A DNA stretch of 64,000 nt. It comes from Paracoccus methylarcula. Lineage in GTDB: Bacteria > Pseudomonadota > Alphaproteobacteria > Rhodobacterales > Rhodobacteraceae. The stretch is taken from positions 124,001 through 188,000 of the forward strand of contig NZ_PXNQ02000001.1 of NCBI RefSeq assembly GCF_003007735.2. Direction: 5' to 3'. Of the stretch, positions 45,363 through 54,025 are shown one piece after another. Position 1 is the first letter of the stretch. Each line of letters begins with the position of its first letter. The notes beneath the pieces are model-generated. The model worked only from the letters and a program-made list of their open reading frames with translations, did not search any database and was not told the origin of the DNA. The position numbers and the translations under genes are program-made.

Positions 45363-47489
45363 ATGCTCGACAAGACCAATGTCCGGAAAACGCTGGAAAC
45401 AGTAAAGGCCGAAGGCCGTACGGCGCTGACCGCGCCCGAGGGCAAGCTGTTGTGCGATGCCTATGGTATCGCCGTCCCCGACGAGGGGCTGGCTACAAGT
45501 GCTGACGAGGCCGTGAAACTGGCCTCCGACATGGGATTCCCCGTGGTGATGAAGATCGTCTCGCAGGATATTCTTCACAAGACCGATGCAGGCGGGGTGA
45601 TCGTCGGCGTCGAATCGGCCGAGGACGCGCGCGCGGCCTATGCCACGATCATCGCCAATGCAAAGCGCTACAAGCCCGATGCCGATATCAGCGGTGTCCA
45701 GGTCCAGCAGATGGTGCCCGCGGGGCAGGAAGTCATTATCGGCGCCGTGACCGATGGCAGTTTCGGCAAGCTGGTGGCGTTCGGCCTTGGCGGCGTGCTG
45801 GTCGAGGTCCTGAAGGACATCACATTCCGGCTCGCGCCTGTCGACAAGGACGAGGCGCTGTCGATGCTCGACGGCATCCAGGCGTCCGAAATGCTCAAGG
45901 GGGTCCGTGGCGGCGAACCCGTCAACCGCGAGGCGCTGGCCGACATGATCGTGCGCGTCTCGCAATTGATCAGCGATCATCCGGAAATCTCGGAGCTCGA
46001 CCTGAACCCGGTCTTCGCGACGAAGGATGGCGCCATTGCCGCGGATGTGCGGATCGTGCTCGACCATGATCAGCCCGAGCCTCGTCACCGGCCCAGCCAG
46101 GAAGAGATCGTCACGGCGATGAACAAGGTGATGCGTCCGCGTGCGGTTGCGGTCATCGGAGCCTCGAACGAGCAGGGCAAGATCGGCAACTCGGTGATGC
46201 GCAACCTGATCGACGGGGGATATAACGGCGATATCTATCCGATTCACCCGAAGGCTGACGATATCCTTGGCTACAAGGCCTATAGAAGCGTCAAGGACGT
46301 GCCGGGCGAGATCGATACAGCCGTCTTTGCCATCCCCGCCAAGCTCGTGGCCGGTGCGCTGACGGAATGCGGCGAGAAGGGCATTCCCGGTGCGGTGCTG
46401 ATTCCCTCGGGGTTCGCCGAGGCGGGCGCGCCGGAACTGCAGGAAGAGATCGTCAAGATCGGCCGCAAATACAATATCCGCATGATGGGGCCGAATATCT
46501 ATGGCTTCTATTATACCCCGGACAATCTATGCGCGACATTCTGCACCGCCTACGATGTGAAGGGCTCGGCCGCGCTGTCGTCGCAATCCGGCGGGATCGG
46601 CATGGCGATCATCGGTTTCTCGCGTTCGGCGAAGATGGGCGTGTCCGCGATCGTCGGGTTGGGCAACAAGTCCGATATCGACGAGGACGACCTGCTGACC
46701 TTCTTCGAGCAGGACGAGAACACCAAGATCATCGCCCAGCATTGCGAGGATCTGAAGGACGGGCGTGCCTTTGCGGAAGTCGCCAAGCGCGTCTCGAAAA
46801 CCAAGCCGGTGGTGGTGCTGAAGGCCGGACGCACTTCGGCTGGCGCAAAGGCGGCCTCGTCGCATACCGGGGCACTGGCCGGGAACGACAAGATCTACGA
46901 GGATGTGTTCAAGCAATCCGGCGTGATCCGCGCCCGGTCGCTCAAGCAGCTTCTGGAATTCGCGCGAGGCATTCCGGTCATGCCCACGCCAAAGGGCGAA
47001 AACGTGGTGATCATCACCGGGGCAGGCGGATCCGGCGTGCTTCTGTCGGATGCCTGCGTCGATAATGATCTGAACCTGATGTCGATGCCGGATGATCTGG
47101 ACGCGGCGTTCCGCAAGTTCATTCCGCCTTTCGGCGCGGCGGGCAACCCGGTGGACATCACCGGCGGCGAGCCTCCCGAGACTTACAAGAACACCGTCCG
47201 CCTCGGGCTGGAGGATGACCGCATCCATTCGCTCATCCTTGGTTACTGGCACACCATCGTCACGCCGCCCATGGTCTTTGCCAAGCTTATGGTCGAGGTG
47301 AAGGAGGAAATGGCGGCCAAGGGGATCGAGAAGCCGATGGTTGCCTCGCTTGCCGGTGATGTCGAGGTCGAGGAGGCGGCGGAATATCTCTACCAGCATG
47401 GCATTCCCGCCTATGCCTATTCCACGGAACTGCCGGTCGAGGTGCTGGGCGCCAAGTATAAATGGGCGCGCGGCGCGGGCCTGCTCTGA
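45363..47489 (+). CDS. ADP-forming acyl-CoA ligase (acetate--CoA ligase family), beta-alpha order
   Basis: Single-chain NDP-forming acid-CoA ligase of 708 residues. Residues about 15-235 are an ATP-grasp domain (FPVVMKIVSQDILHKTDAGG, ELDLNPVF). A CoA-binding Rossmann domain follows from about 258 (AVIGASNEQGKIGNS), then the ligase domain with the phosphohistidine loop ASSHTGALAGND. The ATP-grasp part comes first, the reverse of the common alpha-beta order. The acid is not predictable from sequence. It is followed by a second CoA ligase of SucC/SucD type, an unusual pairing that suggests degradation of a dicarboxylate or related acid under the nearby GntR regulator. Confidence 0.85.
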   Translation: MLDKTNVRKTLETVKAEGRTALTAPEGKLLCDAYGIAVPDEGLATSADEAVKLASDMGFPVVMKIVSQDILHKTDAGGVIVGVESAEDARAAYATIIANAKRYKPDADISGVQVQQMVPAGQEVIIGAVTDGSFGKLVAFGLGGVLVEVLKDITFRLAPVDKDEALSMLDGIQASEMLKGVRGGEPVNREALADMIVRVSQLISDHPEISELDLNPVFATKDGAIAADVRIVLDHDQPEPRHRPSQEEIVTAMNKVMRPRAVAVIGASNEQGKIGNSVMRNLIDGGYNGDIYPIHPKADDILGYKAYRSVKDVPGEIDTAVFAIPAKLVAGALTECGEKGIPGAVLIPSGFAEAGAPELQEEIVKIGRKYNIRMMGPNIYGFYYTPDNLCATFCTAYDVKGSAALSSQSGGIGMAIIGFSRSAKMGVSAIVGLGNKSDIDEDDLLTFFEQDENTKIIAQHCEDLKDGRAFAEVAKRVSKTKPVVVLKAGRTSAGAKAASSHTGALAGNDKIYEDVFKQSGVIRARSLKQLLEFARGIPVMPTPKGENVVIITGAGGSGVLLSDACVDNDLNLMSMPDDLDAAFRKFIPPFGAAGNPVDITGGEPPETYKNTVRLGLEDDRIHSLILGYWHTIVTPPMVFAKLMVEVKEEMAAKGIEKPMVASLAGDVEVEEAAEYLYQHGIPAYAYSTELPVEVLGAKYKWARGAGLL

Positions 47490-47573
47490 TTTTCCTACCC
47501 GGTCTGGCTCCGGTTTTGTGCCGGGGCCGGGCCGCATTGAAATTCTGGCGGTCCGAGAGAGGAAAACTACATA

Positions 47574-48773
47574 ATGCATATACATGAATATCAGGCCAAG
47601 GATGTCCTGAGATCCTATGGCGTGCCGGTTCCCGACGGGTTCGCGGCGATGGATGCCGATGCCGCAGGGGATGCGGCGGACAAGCTTCCCGGTCCGGTCT
47701 ACGTCGTCAAGGCGCAGATCCATGCCGGGGGGCGCGGCAAGGGCAGTTTCAAGGAACTCGGCGCAGATGCCGGGGGTGGCGTGCGGTTGGCGCGGTCGGC
47801 AAGTGAAGTGCGCGAGCATGCCGTGCAAATGCTGAACAATACGCTGGTCACGGTGCAGACCGGACCGGATGGCAAGCAGGTGAACCGGCTTTATGTCGAG
47901 GCGGGATCAGAGATCGACAAGGAATTCTACCTGTCCCTGCTGGTCGACCGTGCGACGGGTTACACATCCTTTGTCGTTTCGACCGAGGGCGGCATGGATA
48001 TCGAGGCGGTGGCGGAGGAAACGCCCGACAAGATCCTGACGCTTGGCGTCGATCCGGCGACGGGCTTCATGCCGCATCACGGACGCGCGGTGGCAAAGGC
48101 GTTGGGCCTGACCGGCGATCTTGCGAAACAGGCCGAGGCGCTGGCGGCCAAGCTTTATGCCGCCTTTACCGCCCGCGATATGGAAATGCTGGAGATCAAT
48201 CCGCTGGTGCTGACCGGCGACGGTGAGCTGCGTTGCCTGGATGCGAAGATCGGTTTCGATTCCAACGCGCTGCCCCGCCACCCGGATATCGCGGAGATGC
48301 GCGACGAGACCGAAGAGGACGCCAAGGAGATCGAGGCCTCGCGCCACGACCTGTCCTATATCGCGCTTGATGGAGATATCGGCTGCATGGTCAATGGCGC
48401 CGGTCTTGCCATGGGCACGATGGATATCATCAAGTATCACGGCGGCACGCCCGCCAATTTCCTTGATGTCGGCGGCGGTGCGACGACAGAGAAGGTCGCG
48501 GCCGCGTTCAAGATCATCACCGCCGATCCGAATGTGAAAGGCATTCTCGTCAATATCTTCGGCGGGATCATGCGCTGCGACGTGATCGCCGAGGGGATCG
48601 TCTCGGCGGTCAGGGAGGTCGGGCTCTCCGTGCCGCTGGTGGTGCGTCTTGAAGGCACCAATGTCGCCGAGGGCAAGCAGATCATCGAAGGGTCGGGGTT
48701 GAACGTCATTTCCGCCGACGATCTCGACGATGCAGCGCAAAAGATAGTCAAGGCGGTCGGAGGCTCCAACTGA
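47574..48773 (+). CDS. sucC: Succinate--CoA ligase (ADP-forming) beta subunit, paralogue; possibly malate--CoA ligase
   Basis: Beta subunit (399 residues) with the ATP-grasp fold: [18 protein letters not shown] (residues 44-61), LEINPLVLT, and the C-terminal [10 protein letters not shown] and [10 protein letters not shown]. It closely follows the SucC pattern. The malate ligase MtkA is homologous, and a malyl-CoA lyase gene lies in the same window, so malate is a reasonable alternative substrate. The setting (acyl-CoA ligase in front, GntR behind) differs from the usual TCA-cycle sucCD next to mdh and sucA, which suggests a specialised paralogue. Its stop overlaps the alpha-subunit start. Confidence 0.85.
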   Translation: MHIHEYQAKDVLRSYGVPVPDGFAAMDADAAGDAADKLPGPVYVVKAQIHAGGRGKGSFKELGADAGGGVRLARSASEVREHAVQMLNNTLVTVQTGPDGKQVNRLYVEAGSEIDKEFYLSLLVDRATGYTSFVVSTEGGMDIEAVAEETPDKILTLGVDPATGFMPHHGRAVAKALGLTGDLAKQAEALAAKLYAAFTARDMEMLEINPLVLTGDGELRCLDAKIGFDSNALPRHPDIAEMRDETEEDAKEIEASRHDLSYIALDGDIGCMVNGAGLAMGTMDIIKYHGGTPANFLDVGGGATTEKVAAAFKIITADPNVKGILVNIFGGIMRCDVIAEGIVSAVREVGLSVPLVVRLEGTNVAEGKQIIEGSGLNVISADDLDDAAQKIVKAVGGSN

Positions 48774-49690
48774 TGTCCATTCTCATCGACAAGGATACCC
48801 GTGTCCTTTGCCAGGGCATGACGGGCAAGACAGCCACTTTTCACACCAGGGCCGCACTCGAATACGGCACGAAGATGGTCGGTGGCGTGGCACCCGGAAA
48901 GGGTGGATCTTCGCATCTGGATCTGCCGGTTTTCGACACGGTGATGGAAGCGCGTCAAGCGACTGATGCTGATGCGACTGTCATCTATGTGCCGCCGCTT
49001 GGCGCCGCCGATGCCATCTGCGAAGCCATTCATGCCGAGATTCCACTGATCGTCTGCATTACCGAGGGGATTCCGGTTCTCGACATGCAGCGGGTAAATC
49101 GTGCGCTGACGGGCTCTAAGTCCCGCCTGCTCGGGCCGAACTGCCCGGGACTGATCACCACGGATGAATGCAAGATCGGCATCATGCCCACGTCGATCTT
49201 TCGCAAGGGTTCGGTCGGGATTGTCTCGCGCTCGGGGACGCTGACCTACGAGGCTGTGTTCCAGACATCGCAGCAGGGCTTGGGCCAGACCACGGCGGTC
49301 GGGATCGGGGGGGATCCGATCAAGGGGACCGAGTTCATCGACGTGCTCGAGATGTTCCTGGCCGATCCCGCGACCGAATCCATCGTCATGATCGGCGAGA
49401 TCGGCGGTCAGGCCGAAGAGGACGCCGCCCAGTTCCTTGCCGACGAGGCGCGGCGCGGACGCTCCAAGCCGACGGTCGGGTTCATTGCGGGACGCACGGC
49501 ACCTCCGGGACGGCGCATGGGTCATGCCGGGGCTGTCATCTCGGGCGGCAAGGGTGGGGCCGAGGACAAGATCGCGGCGATGCGGGAAGCGGGGATCCGG
49601 GTTTCACCCACGCCTGCACGGATCGGTGAGACGCTGGTAGGGCTGCTCGACGGACGGTCCGAGGACGCGCAGATCGCCGCTGCGGAATAG
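48773..49690 (+). CDS. sucD: Succinate--CoA ligase alpha subunit, paralogue
   Basis: Alpha subunit (305 residues) that binds CoA and carries the phosphorylated histidine. Visible are the CoA site [12 protein letters not shown] (residues about 14-25), [40 protein letters not shown] and the catalytic histidine in [17 protein letters not shown]. It is more like SucD ([21 protein letters not shown]) than MtkB in the middle, so succinate is the first guess. Relative to usual SucD it has a C-terminal extension of about ten residues. It pairs with the beta subunit encoded directly upstream. Confidence 0.85.
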   Translation: MSILIDKDTRVLCQGMTGKTATFHTRAALEYGTKMVGGVAPGKGGSSHLDLPVFDTVMEARQATDADATVIYVPPLGAADAICEAIHAEIPLIVCITEGIPVLDMQRVNRALTGSKSRLLGPNCPGLITTDECKIGIMPTSIFRKGSVGIVSRSGTLTYEAVFQTSQQGLGQTTAVGIGGDPIKGTEFIDVLEMFLADPATESIVMIGEIGGQAEEDAAQFLADEARRGRSKPTVGFIAGRTAPPGRRMGHAGAVISGGKGGAEDKIAAMREAGIRVSPTPARIGETLVGLLDGRSEDAQIAAAE

Positions 49691-49746
49691 CCCTTCGTGA
49701 AGGGCTGTTCCCGGCCGGGGATCGTTCGCGACGGCTTTCCCCGGCC
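49689..49746 (+). terminator. Tandem hairpins after the sucD-like gene
   Basis: AGCCCTT-CGTG-AAGGGCT (49689-49706) overlaps the stop codon, and GGCCGGGG (49713-49720) pairs with CCCCGGCC (49739-49746). The first is followed by GTTC rather than a clear T-run. Together they probably end the CoA-ligase transcript. Confidence 0.5.
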
Positions 49747-49841
49747 GTGCCAAACAGTCTGCAACCCTTGCATTATCCGGTGATCTGTTCCAGTTGAGAT
49801 ATGTTATTATGGATTCCACCCGTTGATTGCAGGAGGCATTT

Positions 49842-50576
49842 GTGAGTTCCAAATCCCAGACACGTTGGCCGGTTTCCGACAAGACAGGGCCAGACCTTGT
49901 CCTGGAGCCTTTTGCGGCGGAGCCGAATTTCAAGACGCGGATCTACGCGATGCTGAAACAGGCGATCACCGGGATGGATATCTATGGCGTGTCCGAGGAT
50001 ACCTGGCTGGACGAGCGGCATCTGGCCGAACGCCTGGGCGTCAGCCGCACCCCGATCCGCGAGGCATTGGCCATGCTGGAGCAGCAGGGCTTCGTGAAAT
50101 CCGTTCCGCGGCGGGGGATCATCGTTTTGCGCAAGACCAAGCGCGAGGTGATCGAGATGATCCAGATCTGGGCGGCCCTGGAAAGCATGGCTGCCCGGCT
50201 GATCACGCTGAATGCCGGTAATCGCGATATCGGGCGCCTGCGGAAGATTTTCGAGAAGTTCCATGACGGACATGCGCCCGAGGATTACCTGAGCGAATAT
50301 TCCGAGGCCAATCTGCTGTTTCACCAGACGCTGATCCAGATGACCGGATCGCCGACCCTGCAAGAGATGATCGAGGATATCGTGCTGCATGTACGCGGTA
50401 TCCGCAAGATGACCATTGGCCGTCACGACCGTGCCAAGCAATCGATCAACGATCACCTGGCGATCATCGACGCTCTCGAAAAGCGCGATACCGAGCGGGC
50501 GGAGAAGCTCTGCCGCGATCATACGCTTGGCCTGGCCGATTATGTCGAAAAACACAGCGAGGACCTGTTCGACTGA
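49842..50576 (+). CDS. GntR-family transcriptional regulator (FCD type)
   Basis: About 244 residues. The winged helix (LDERHLAERLGVSRTPIREA, then GFVKSVPRRGIIV) is textbook FadR-subfamily, and the FCD domain shows conserved metal-binding residues at FHQTLIQM, RHDRAKQSINDHLAII and CRDHTLGL. The start is the GTG at 49842 with AGGAGG five bases upstream; no ATG fits. It lies between the CoA-ligase operon and genes for a quinone reductase, FAH-family enzyme and PanE-like reductase. The YGTWATGCCAGA motif in three nearby promoters is its likely target. Confidence 0.88.
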   Translation: MSSKSQTRWPVSDKTGPDLVLEPFAAEPNFKTRIYAMLKQAITGMDIYGVSEDTWLDERHLAERLGVSRTPIREALAMLEQQGFVKSVPRRGIIVLRKTKREVIEMIQIWAALESMAARLITLNAGNRDIGRLRKIFEKFHDGHAPEDYLSEYSEANLLFHQTLIQMTGSPTLQEMIEDIVLHVRGIRKMTIGRHDRAKQSINDHLAIIDALEKRDTERAEKLCRDHTLGLADYVEKHSEDLFD

Positions 50577-50645
50577 CGCAGTTGCCCTGCGATATGGGCG
50601 TGCCGAATAGGTCTGTCTGCAAGCAACCCACGGAGAGGCTGCGGA

Positions 50646-51649
50646 ATGGATATTCCTGAAAGCATGACTGCCATAGGCATTTCTGCGCCTGGCGGACCGG
50701 AGATGCTGAAGCCCGAGCAACGGCCGGTTCCGCGTCCAGGTGACGGCGAAATCCTGATCCGGGTCATGGCCGCCGGGGTGAACCGTCCCGATGTCCTGCA
50801 ACGCTCCGGGGTCTATCCGCCTCCGAAGGGGGCGTCGGATATTCCGGGACTCGAGGTCGCGGGACGGGTTGCGGCTGTCGGCACCGGGGTCACGCGATGG
50901 AAGCCGGGTGACGCGGTCTGCGCCTTGACGCCGGGCGGCGGTTACGCGGAATATGTTCTGGTCGATGGCAGTAACACCCTGCCGATACCCGCAGGCGTAT
51001 CGGATTTGCAGGCTGCCGCCATACCTGAAACCTTCTTCACCGTCTGGCACAATGTCTTTGACCGCGCGGCATTGCAGCCGGGTGAGACATTGCTGCTGCA
51101 CGGAGGGGCGTCGGGCATCGGAACGACGGCGACGATGCTTGCCAAGCTTTCGGCGCCACGGTCGCGGTTACCGCGGGATCGGACGAGAAATGTGCCGCCT
51201 GCCGGAAACTGGGGGCGGATATCGCGATCAACTATCGCGATGAGGACTGGGTTGCCGCCATCAAGGAAGCAACATCCGGCCGGGGTGCGGATGTGATCCT
51301 CGACATCGTCGGTGGCCCCTATCTGCAAAAGAATTACCAGGCCGCAGCCGTCGGAGGACGGATCGTCAGCATCGCCTTCCTGCAGGGATCGCGCGGGGAG
51401 GTGGATTTCATGCGGCTGATGATGAAACGGCTGACCCATACCGGATCGACCCTGCGGGCCCAACCGATCGAGGTGAAGGCCGGGATCGCGGCCCGGTTGG
51501 AAGCACAGGTGTGGCCATTACTGGAAAGGGGGCAATGCCTGCCATTGATTCATGCCCGCTTCCCGTTTGCCGAGGCGTTCCGAGCGCATGAATTGATGGA
51601 ATCCAACGCGCATATCGGCAAGATCGTGCTGGAGGTCGGCGGGGCCTGA
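50646..51649 (+). pseudogene. Quinone oxidoreductase (zinc-independent MDR family), frameshifted
   Basis: NAD(P)H:quinone oxidoreductase-like protein of the medium-chain reductase family (PIG3/QOR type). The first part (GVNRPDVLQRSGVYPPP, PGLEVAGRVAAVG, LLHGGASGIGTTA) runs in frame to about 51146. The rest of the cofactor domain and C-terminus (LDIVGGPYLQKNY, GSTLRAQPIEVK, HIGKIVLEVGGA) is in the next frame and ends at 51649. Inserting one G at about 51147 (aag [g]ct ttc ggc) restores a 334-residue protein of normal length. As read, the first frame stops at 51296 after a nonsense tail, so no complete enzyme is made unless this is a sequencing error. Confidence 0.8.
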
Positions 51650-51728
51650 ACCGCACCGAGTGCCACCAATGTCGGCAAGAGCTTCCGACCCGCTACCTAG
51701 CGCGGGCCGGGTTTCGATATCGGCTCGG

Positions 51729-52502
51729 CTATTGGGTGAACCTGTTCGACAGGGTTCCGATTCCGTCTATCGTGACCGTGACGGAATTGCTCGCCTCCTT
51801 GATTGAACCGACCCCGAGCGAGGTACCGCAGCAGATCAGGTCGCCCGGAAGCAGGGTCATGTCCCGCGACAGGGCGCTGATCAGGCGCGCAGGCGGAAAG
51901 ATCATGTCGTCGAGCGGGTAGTTTTGCCGCTCCGCCCCGTTGAGCTCGGTCCGGACATGCAGCCCCCTGGGATCGAGGCCGGTGGCGATCACCGGGCCGA
52001 ACGGGCCGAAACCGTCGAAGCTCTTGGCGCGTGCCCATTGGGCGAATGTCTTGTCGCGGCCAATGATCTCGGCGGCCGTGATGTCGTTGACGCAGGTATA
52101 GCCGAAAATCCCGGCCTCGGCCTCTGCCTCGGTTGCGTTGCCGAGGGGGCGTCCGATGACGATGCCCAACTCGCCCTCATAGACGACTTTGCCGCTATAG
52201 CTGGACGGGCGGGTGATTGTGGCTCCCGGTGCGGCGATGCTGGACACGGCCTTGAGCAGGTAAAGCGGCTCATCGGGTTCGGGCACGTCCAGCTTTGCGG
52301 CCAACTGACGGAAATTGTTCCACAGGGCGATGACTTTCGACGGGCGGCAAGGCGGCAAGAGCCGGACCGCGCCGAGCGGGCGCCGGATATCCGTCGGCGC
52401 CGGGCTGTCGAACAGGTCCCCGGTATGGGCGATGATGGTTTCGCCCTCCAGCAGACCGATCCGTTCCTGGCCCTCATCCTCGAAACATACCCATTTTGCC
52501 AT
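51729..52502 (-). CDS. Fumarylacetoacetate hydrolase (FAH) family enzyme
   Basis: Metal-dependent hydrolase or isomerase of the FAH superfamily, 257 residues. The metal-binding acids lie in YEGELGIVIG (about residues 118-127) and the conserved GYTCVNDITAAEI; the basic RAKSFDGFGPFGP and the C-terminal LLPGDLICCGTSLGVG segments are typical. Family members act on fumarylpyruvate, oxaloacetate or 2-hydroxyhepta-dienedioate; sequence alone does not choose. The long frame runs further upstream, but the ATG at 52502 with GAGGAGGAGAC before it is clear. It is downstream of, and probably co-transcribed with, the PanE-like gene. Confidence 0.82.
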   Translation of the reverse strand: MAKWVCFEDEGQERIGLLEGETIIAHTGDLFDSPAPTDIRRPLGAVRLLPPCRPSKVIALWNNFRQLAAKLDVPEPDEPLYLLKAVSSIAAPGATITRPSSYSGKVVYEGELGIVIGRPLGNATEAEAEAGIFGYTCVNDITAAEIIGRDKTFAQWARAKSFDGFGPFGPVIATGLDPRGLHVRTELNGAERQNYPLDDMIFPPARLISALSRDMTLLPGDLICCGTSLGVGSIKEASNSVTVTIDGIGTLSNRFTQ

Positions 52503-52630
52503 TGTCTCCTCCTCATATTCTCGCGTTGTTGCGTGCTGTTCGCCATGCATGCCGATGCGCAACGGCATCGCGATCTTGCGTGCCGTTTTTCCGGGCTTTG
52601 GAGCCTCGCCCATTCCGAATCGGAAGGGGC

Positions 52631-53650
52631 TCAGGATGCGCGTCGAGCCTGAATCGTTTCGCTGTCCGGGAATGTGGGATAGATTCCTTTCACACGCCCC
52701 ATTTGCTGAGCCAGCGCCAGCACGCTGTCGATGAACGGCGTTTCGAAATTGGCGAGCCGCCCCATCTCCTGGACCGAGGTCAGCAGCGCGTCCAGCTCGA
52801 TCGGCCTGCCGCGCGAGACATCCTGCAACATGGATGTGCGATGTGCGCCCACCTTGGCGGCACCGTTGATGCGGCGGTCCACGTCGACGCGGAAACTGGC
52901 GCCGAAATGTTCGGCGATTTCCTGTGCCTCGAGCATCATTCCGCGGGCAAGAGCGCGGGTGCCCGGCTCTGTCGCCACGACATCGAGCGTCGCACCTGTC
53001 AGGGCGGAAATGGGATTGAAGCAGAGATTGCCCCACAGCTTGAGCCAGATATCGTCGCGAATATCGTCATAGATCCGCGCTTTCAGCCCGCCCGCCTCCA
53101 ATGCCGCAGCCAGTTCCGCGATCCGCGCGCTGTTGCTGCGATCAGGCTCGCCCAGGCCAAACTGATTGCCATAGATATGCTGGATGATGCCGGGCTCGAC
53201 GATTTCGGCTGCGGGATACACGGTGCAGCCGATGACCCGCTCCGGTCCGATCGCGTTCCATTGACGGTTGTCGGGATCGACGCTTTTCAGGCGCAGATCG
53301 GCATAGGCCGGATCGAGCCCGTGGAAATACCACCACGGAAGCCCGTTTTGCGCCGTCACCACCGCTGTCCGATCATGCAATAGCGGAGAGAGTGCCCTTG
53401 CGGTCTCCCAGGCCTGATGCGCCTTGAGCGCGACAATTACATGATCCTGCGGACCGATTGCCGCCGGATCGTCGCTGGCGGTCATATGTTCAACGATCTC
53501 CTCGCCATCGATTCGCAGGGTGAGGCCGTGATCCCGAATCGCCTGAAGATGCGGCCCGCGGGCAATGAGCGAGACATCAGCGCCACCGCGCTTCAACATC
53601 ACCGCCATGTAACCGCCGATGGCACCTGCGCCGTAGATGCAGATTTTCAT
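52631..53650 (-). CDS. Ketopantoate reductase family protein (PanE-like)
   Basis: NADP-dependent 2-oxoacid reductase fold, 339 residues. N-terminal Rossmann motif ICIYGAGAIGGYMA, the substrate-domain lysine in ALKAHQ, the KLWGNLCFNPISALTG helix and the catalytic-like TSMLQDVSRGRPIELDAL segment are all in place. It could make pantoate, but genes in a regulated catabolic setting are often paralogues acting on other 2-oxoacids. GGAGGAAC precedes the ATG at 53650. The promoter region, shared with the divergent Nramp-like gene, carries two copies of the GntR-associated motif. Confidence 0.82.
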   Translation of the reverse strand: MKICIYGAGAIGGYMAVMLKRGGADVSLIARGPHLQAIRDHGLTLRIDGEEIVEHMTASDDPAAIGPQDHVIVALKAHQAWETARALSPLLHDRTAVVTAQNGLPWWYFHGLDPAYADLRLKSVDPDNRQWNAIGPERVIGCTVYPAAEIVEPGIIQHIYGNQFGLGEPDRSNSARIAELAAALEAGGLKARIYDDIRDDIWLKLWGNLCFNPISALTGATLDVVATEPGTRALARGMMLEAQEIAEHFGASFRVDVDRRINGAAKVGAHRTSMLQDVSRGRPIELDALLTSVQEMGRLANFETPFIDSVLALAQQMGRVKGIYPTFPDSETIQARRAS

Positions 53651-53709
53651 TGTTCCTCCCTGGTCTGGAAACGGAGCGCGCACAGAATGCGCCGAATAGT
53701 TGTGGAATA

Positions 53710-53721
53710 TGTAATGCCAGA
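53710..53721 (+). promoter_or_regulatory. Motif copy YGTWATGCCAGA near the PanE-like gene
   Basis: TGTAATGCCAGA, nearly identical to the copy at 45281 (CGTAATGCCAGA), and like it followed by AAA. TGGAAT five bases upstream makes a loose inverted partner to ATGCCA. Confidence 0.5.
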
Positions 53722-53920
53722 AAATATGCAAGTCAAACCCTGTCCTTTCCCATGGACATCCGCTGGCAACGTCATGGGGGCGGAAAAGGCGTGTTTGGCT
53801 GGGGATTAAAGCGGTCGGAAATCTTGCGTTTCCGGATTCGTCCTATTTCCGATCAGACGAATTCAGCCGTTGATTGCGGCATTTGATCAATGTTGTTGCA
53901 TGTATGAGAAATTGGTAATA

Positions 53921-53932
53921 CGTTATGCCAGA
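53921..53932 (+). promoter_or_regulatory. Motif copy YGTWATGCCAGA near the Nramp-like gene
   Basis: CGTTATGCCAGA, third copy of the motif. With the preceding TGGTAATA it forms an imperfect 18-base palindrome (TGGTAATACGTTATGCCA, 12 of 18 positions symmetric), a plausible GntR operator. Confidence 0.5.
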
Positions 53933-54025
53933 TGGTTTTGCCAGAAGACAAGAGGTGATGAACGAGTCGGCCTGCAAGCGGGTCAATAGCAAGTTGTAGA
54001 AAACATCAAACGGGGGAGGGATGCC

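Larger units (their letters stand above)
53651..54025. other. Divergent promoter region between the PanE-like and Nramp-like genes
   Basis: A stretch of 375 bases without a gene. It is AT-rich around 53690-53730 and 53870-53960. The motif TGTAATGCCAGA (53710-53721) lies 60 bases from the PanE-like start, and CGTTATGCCAGA (53921-53932) lies 94 bases before the Nramp-like start. Confidence 0.5.
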
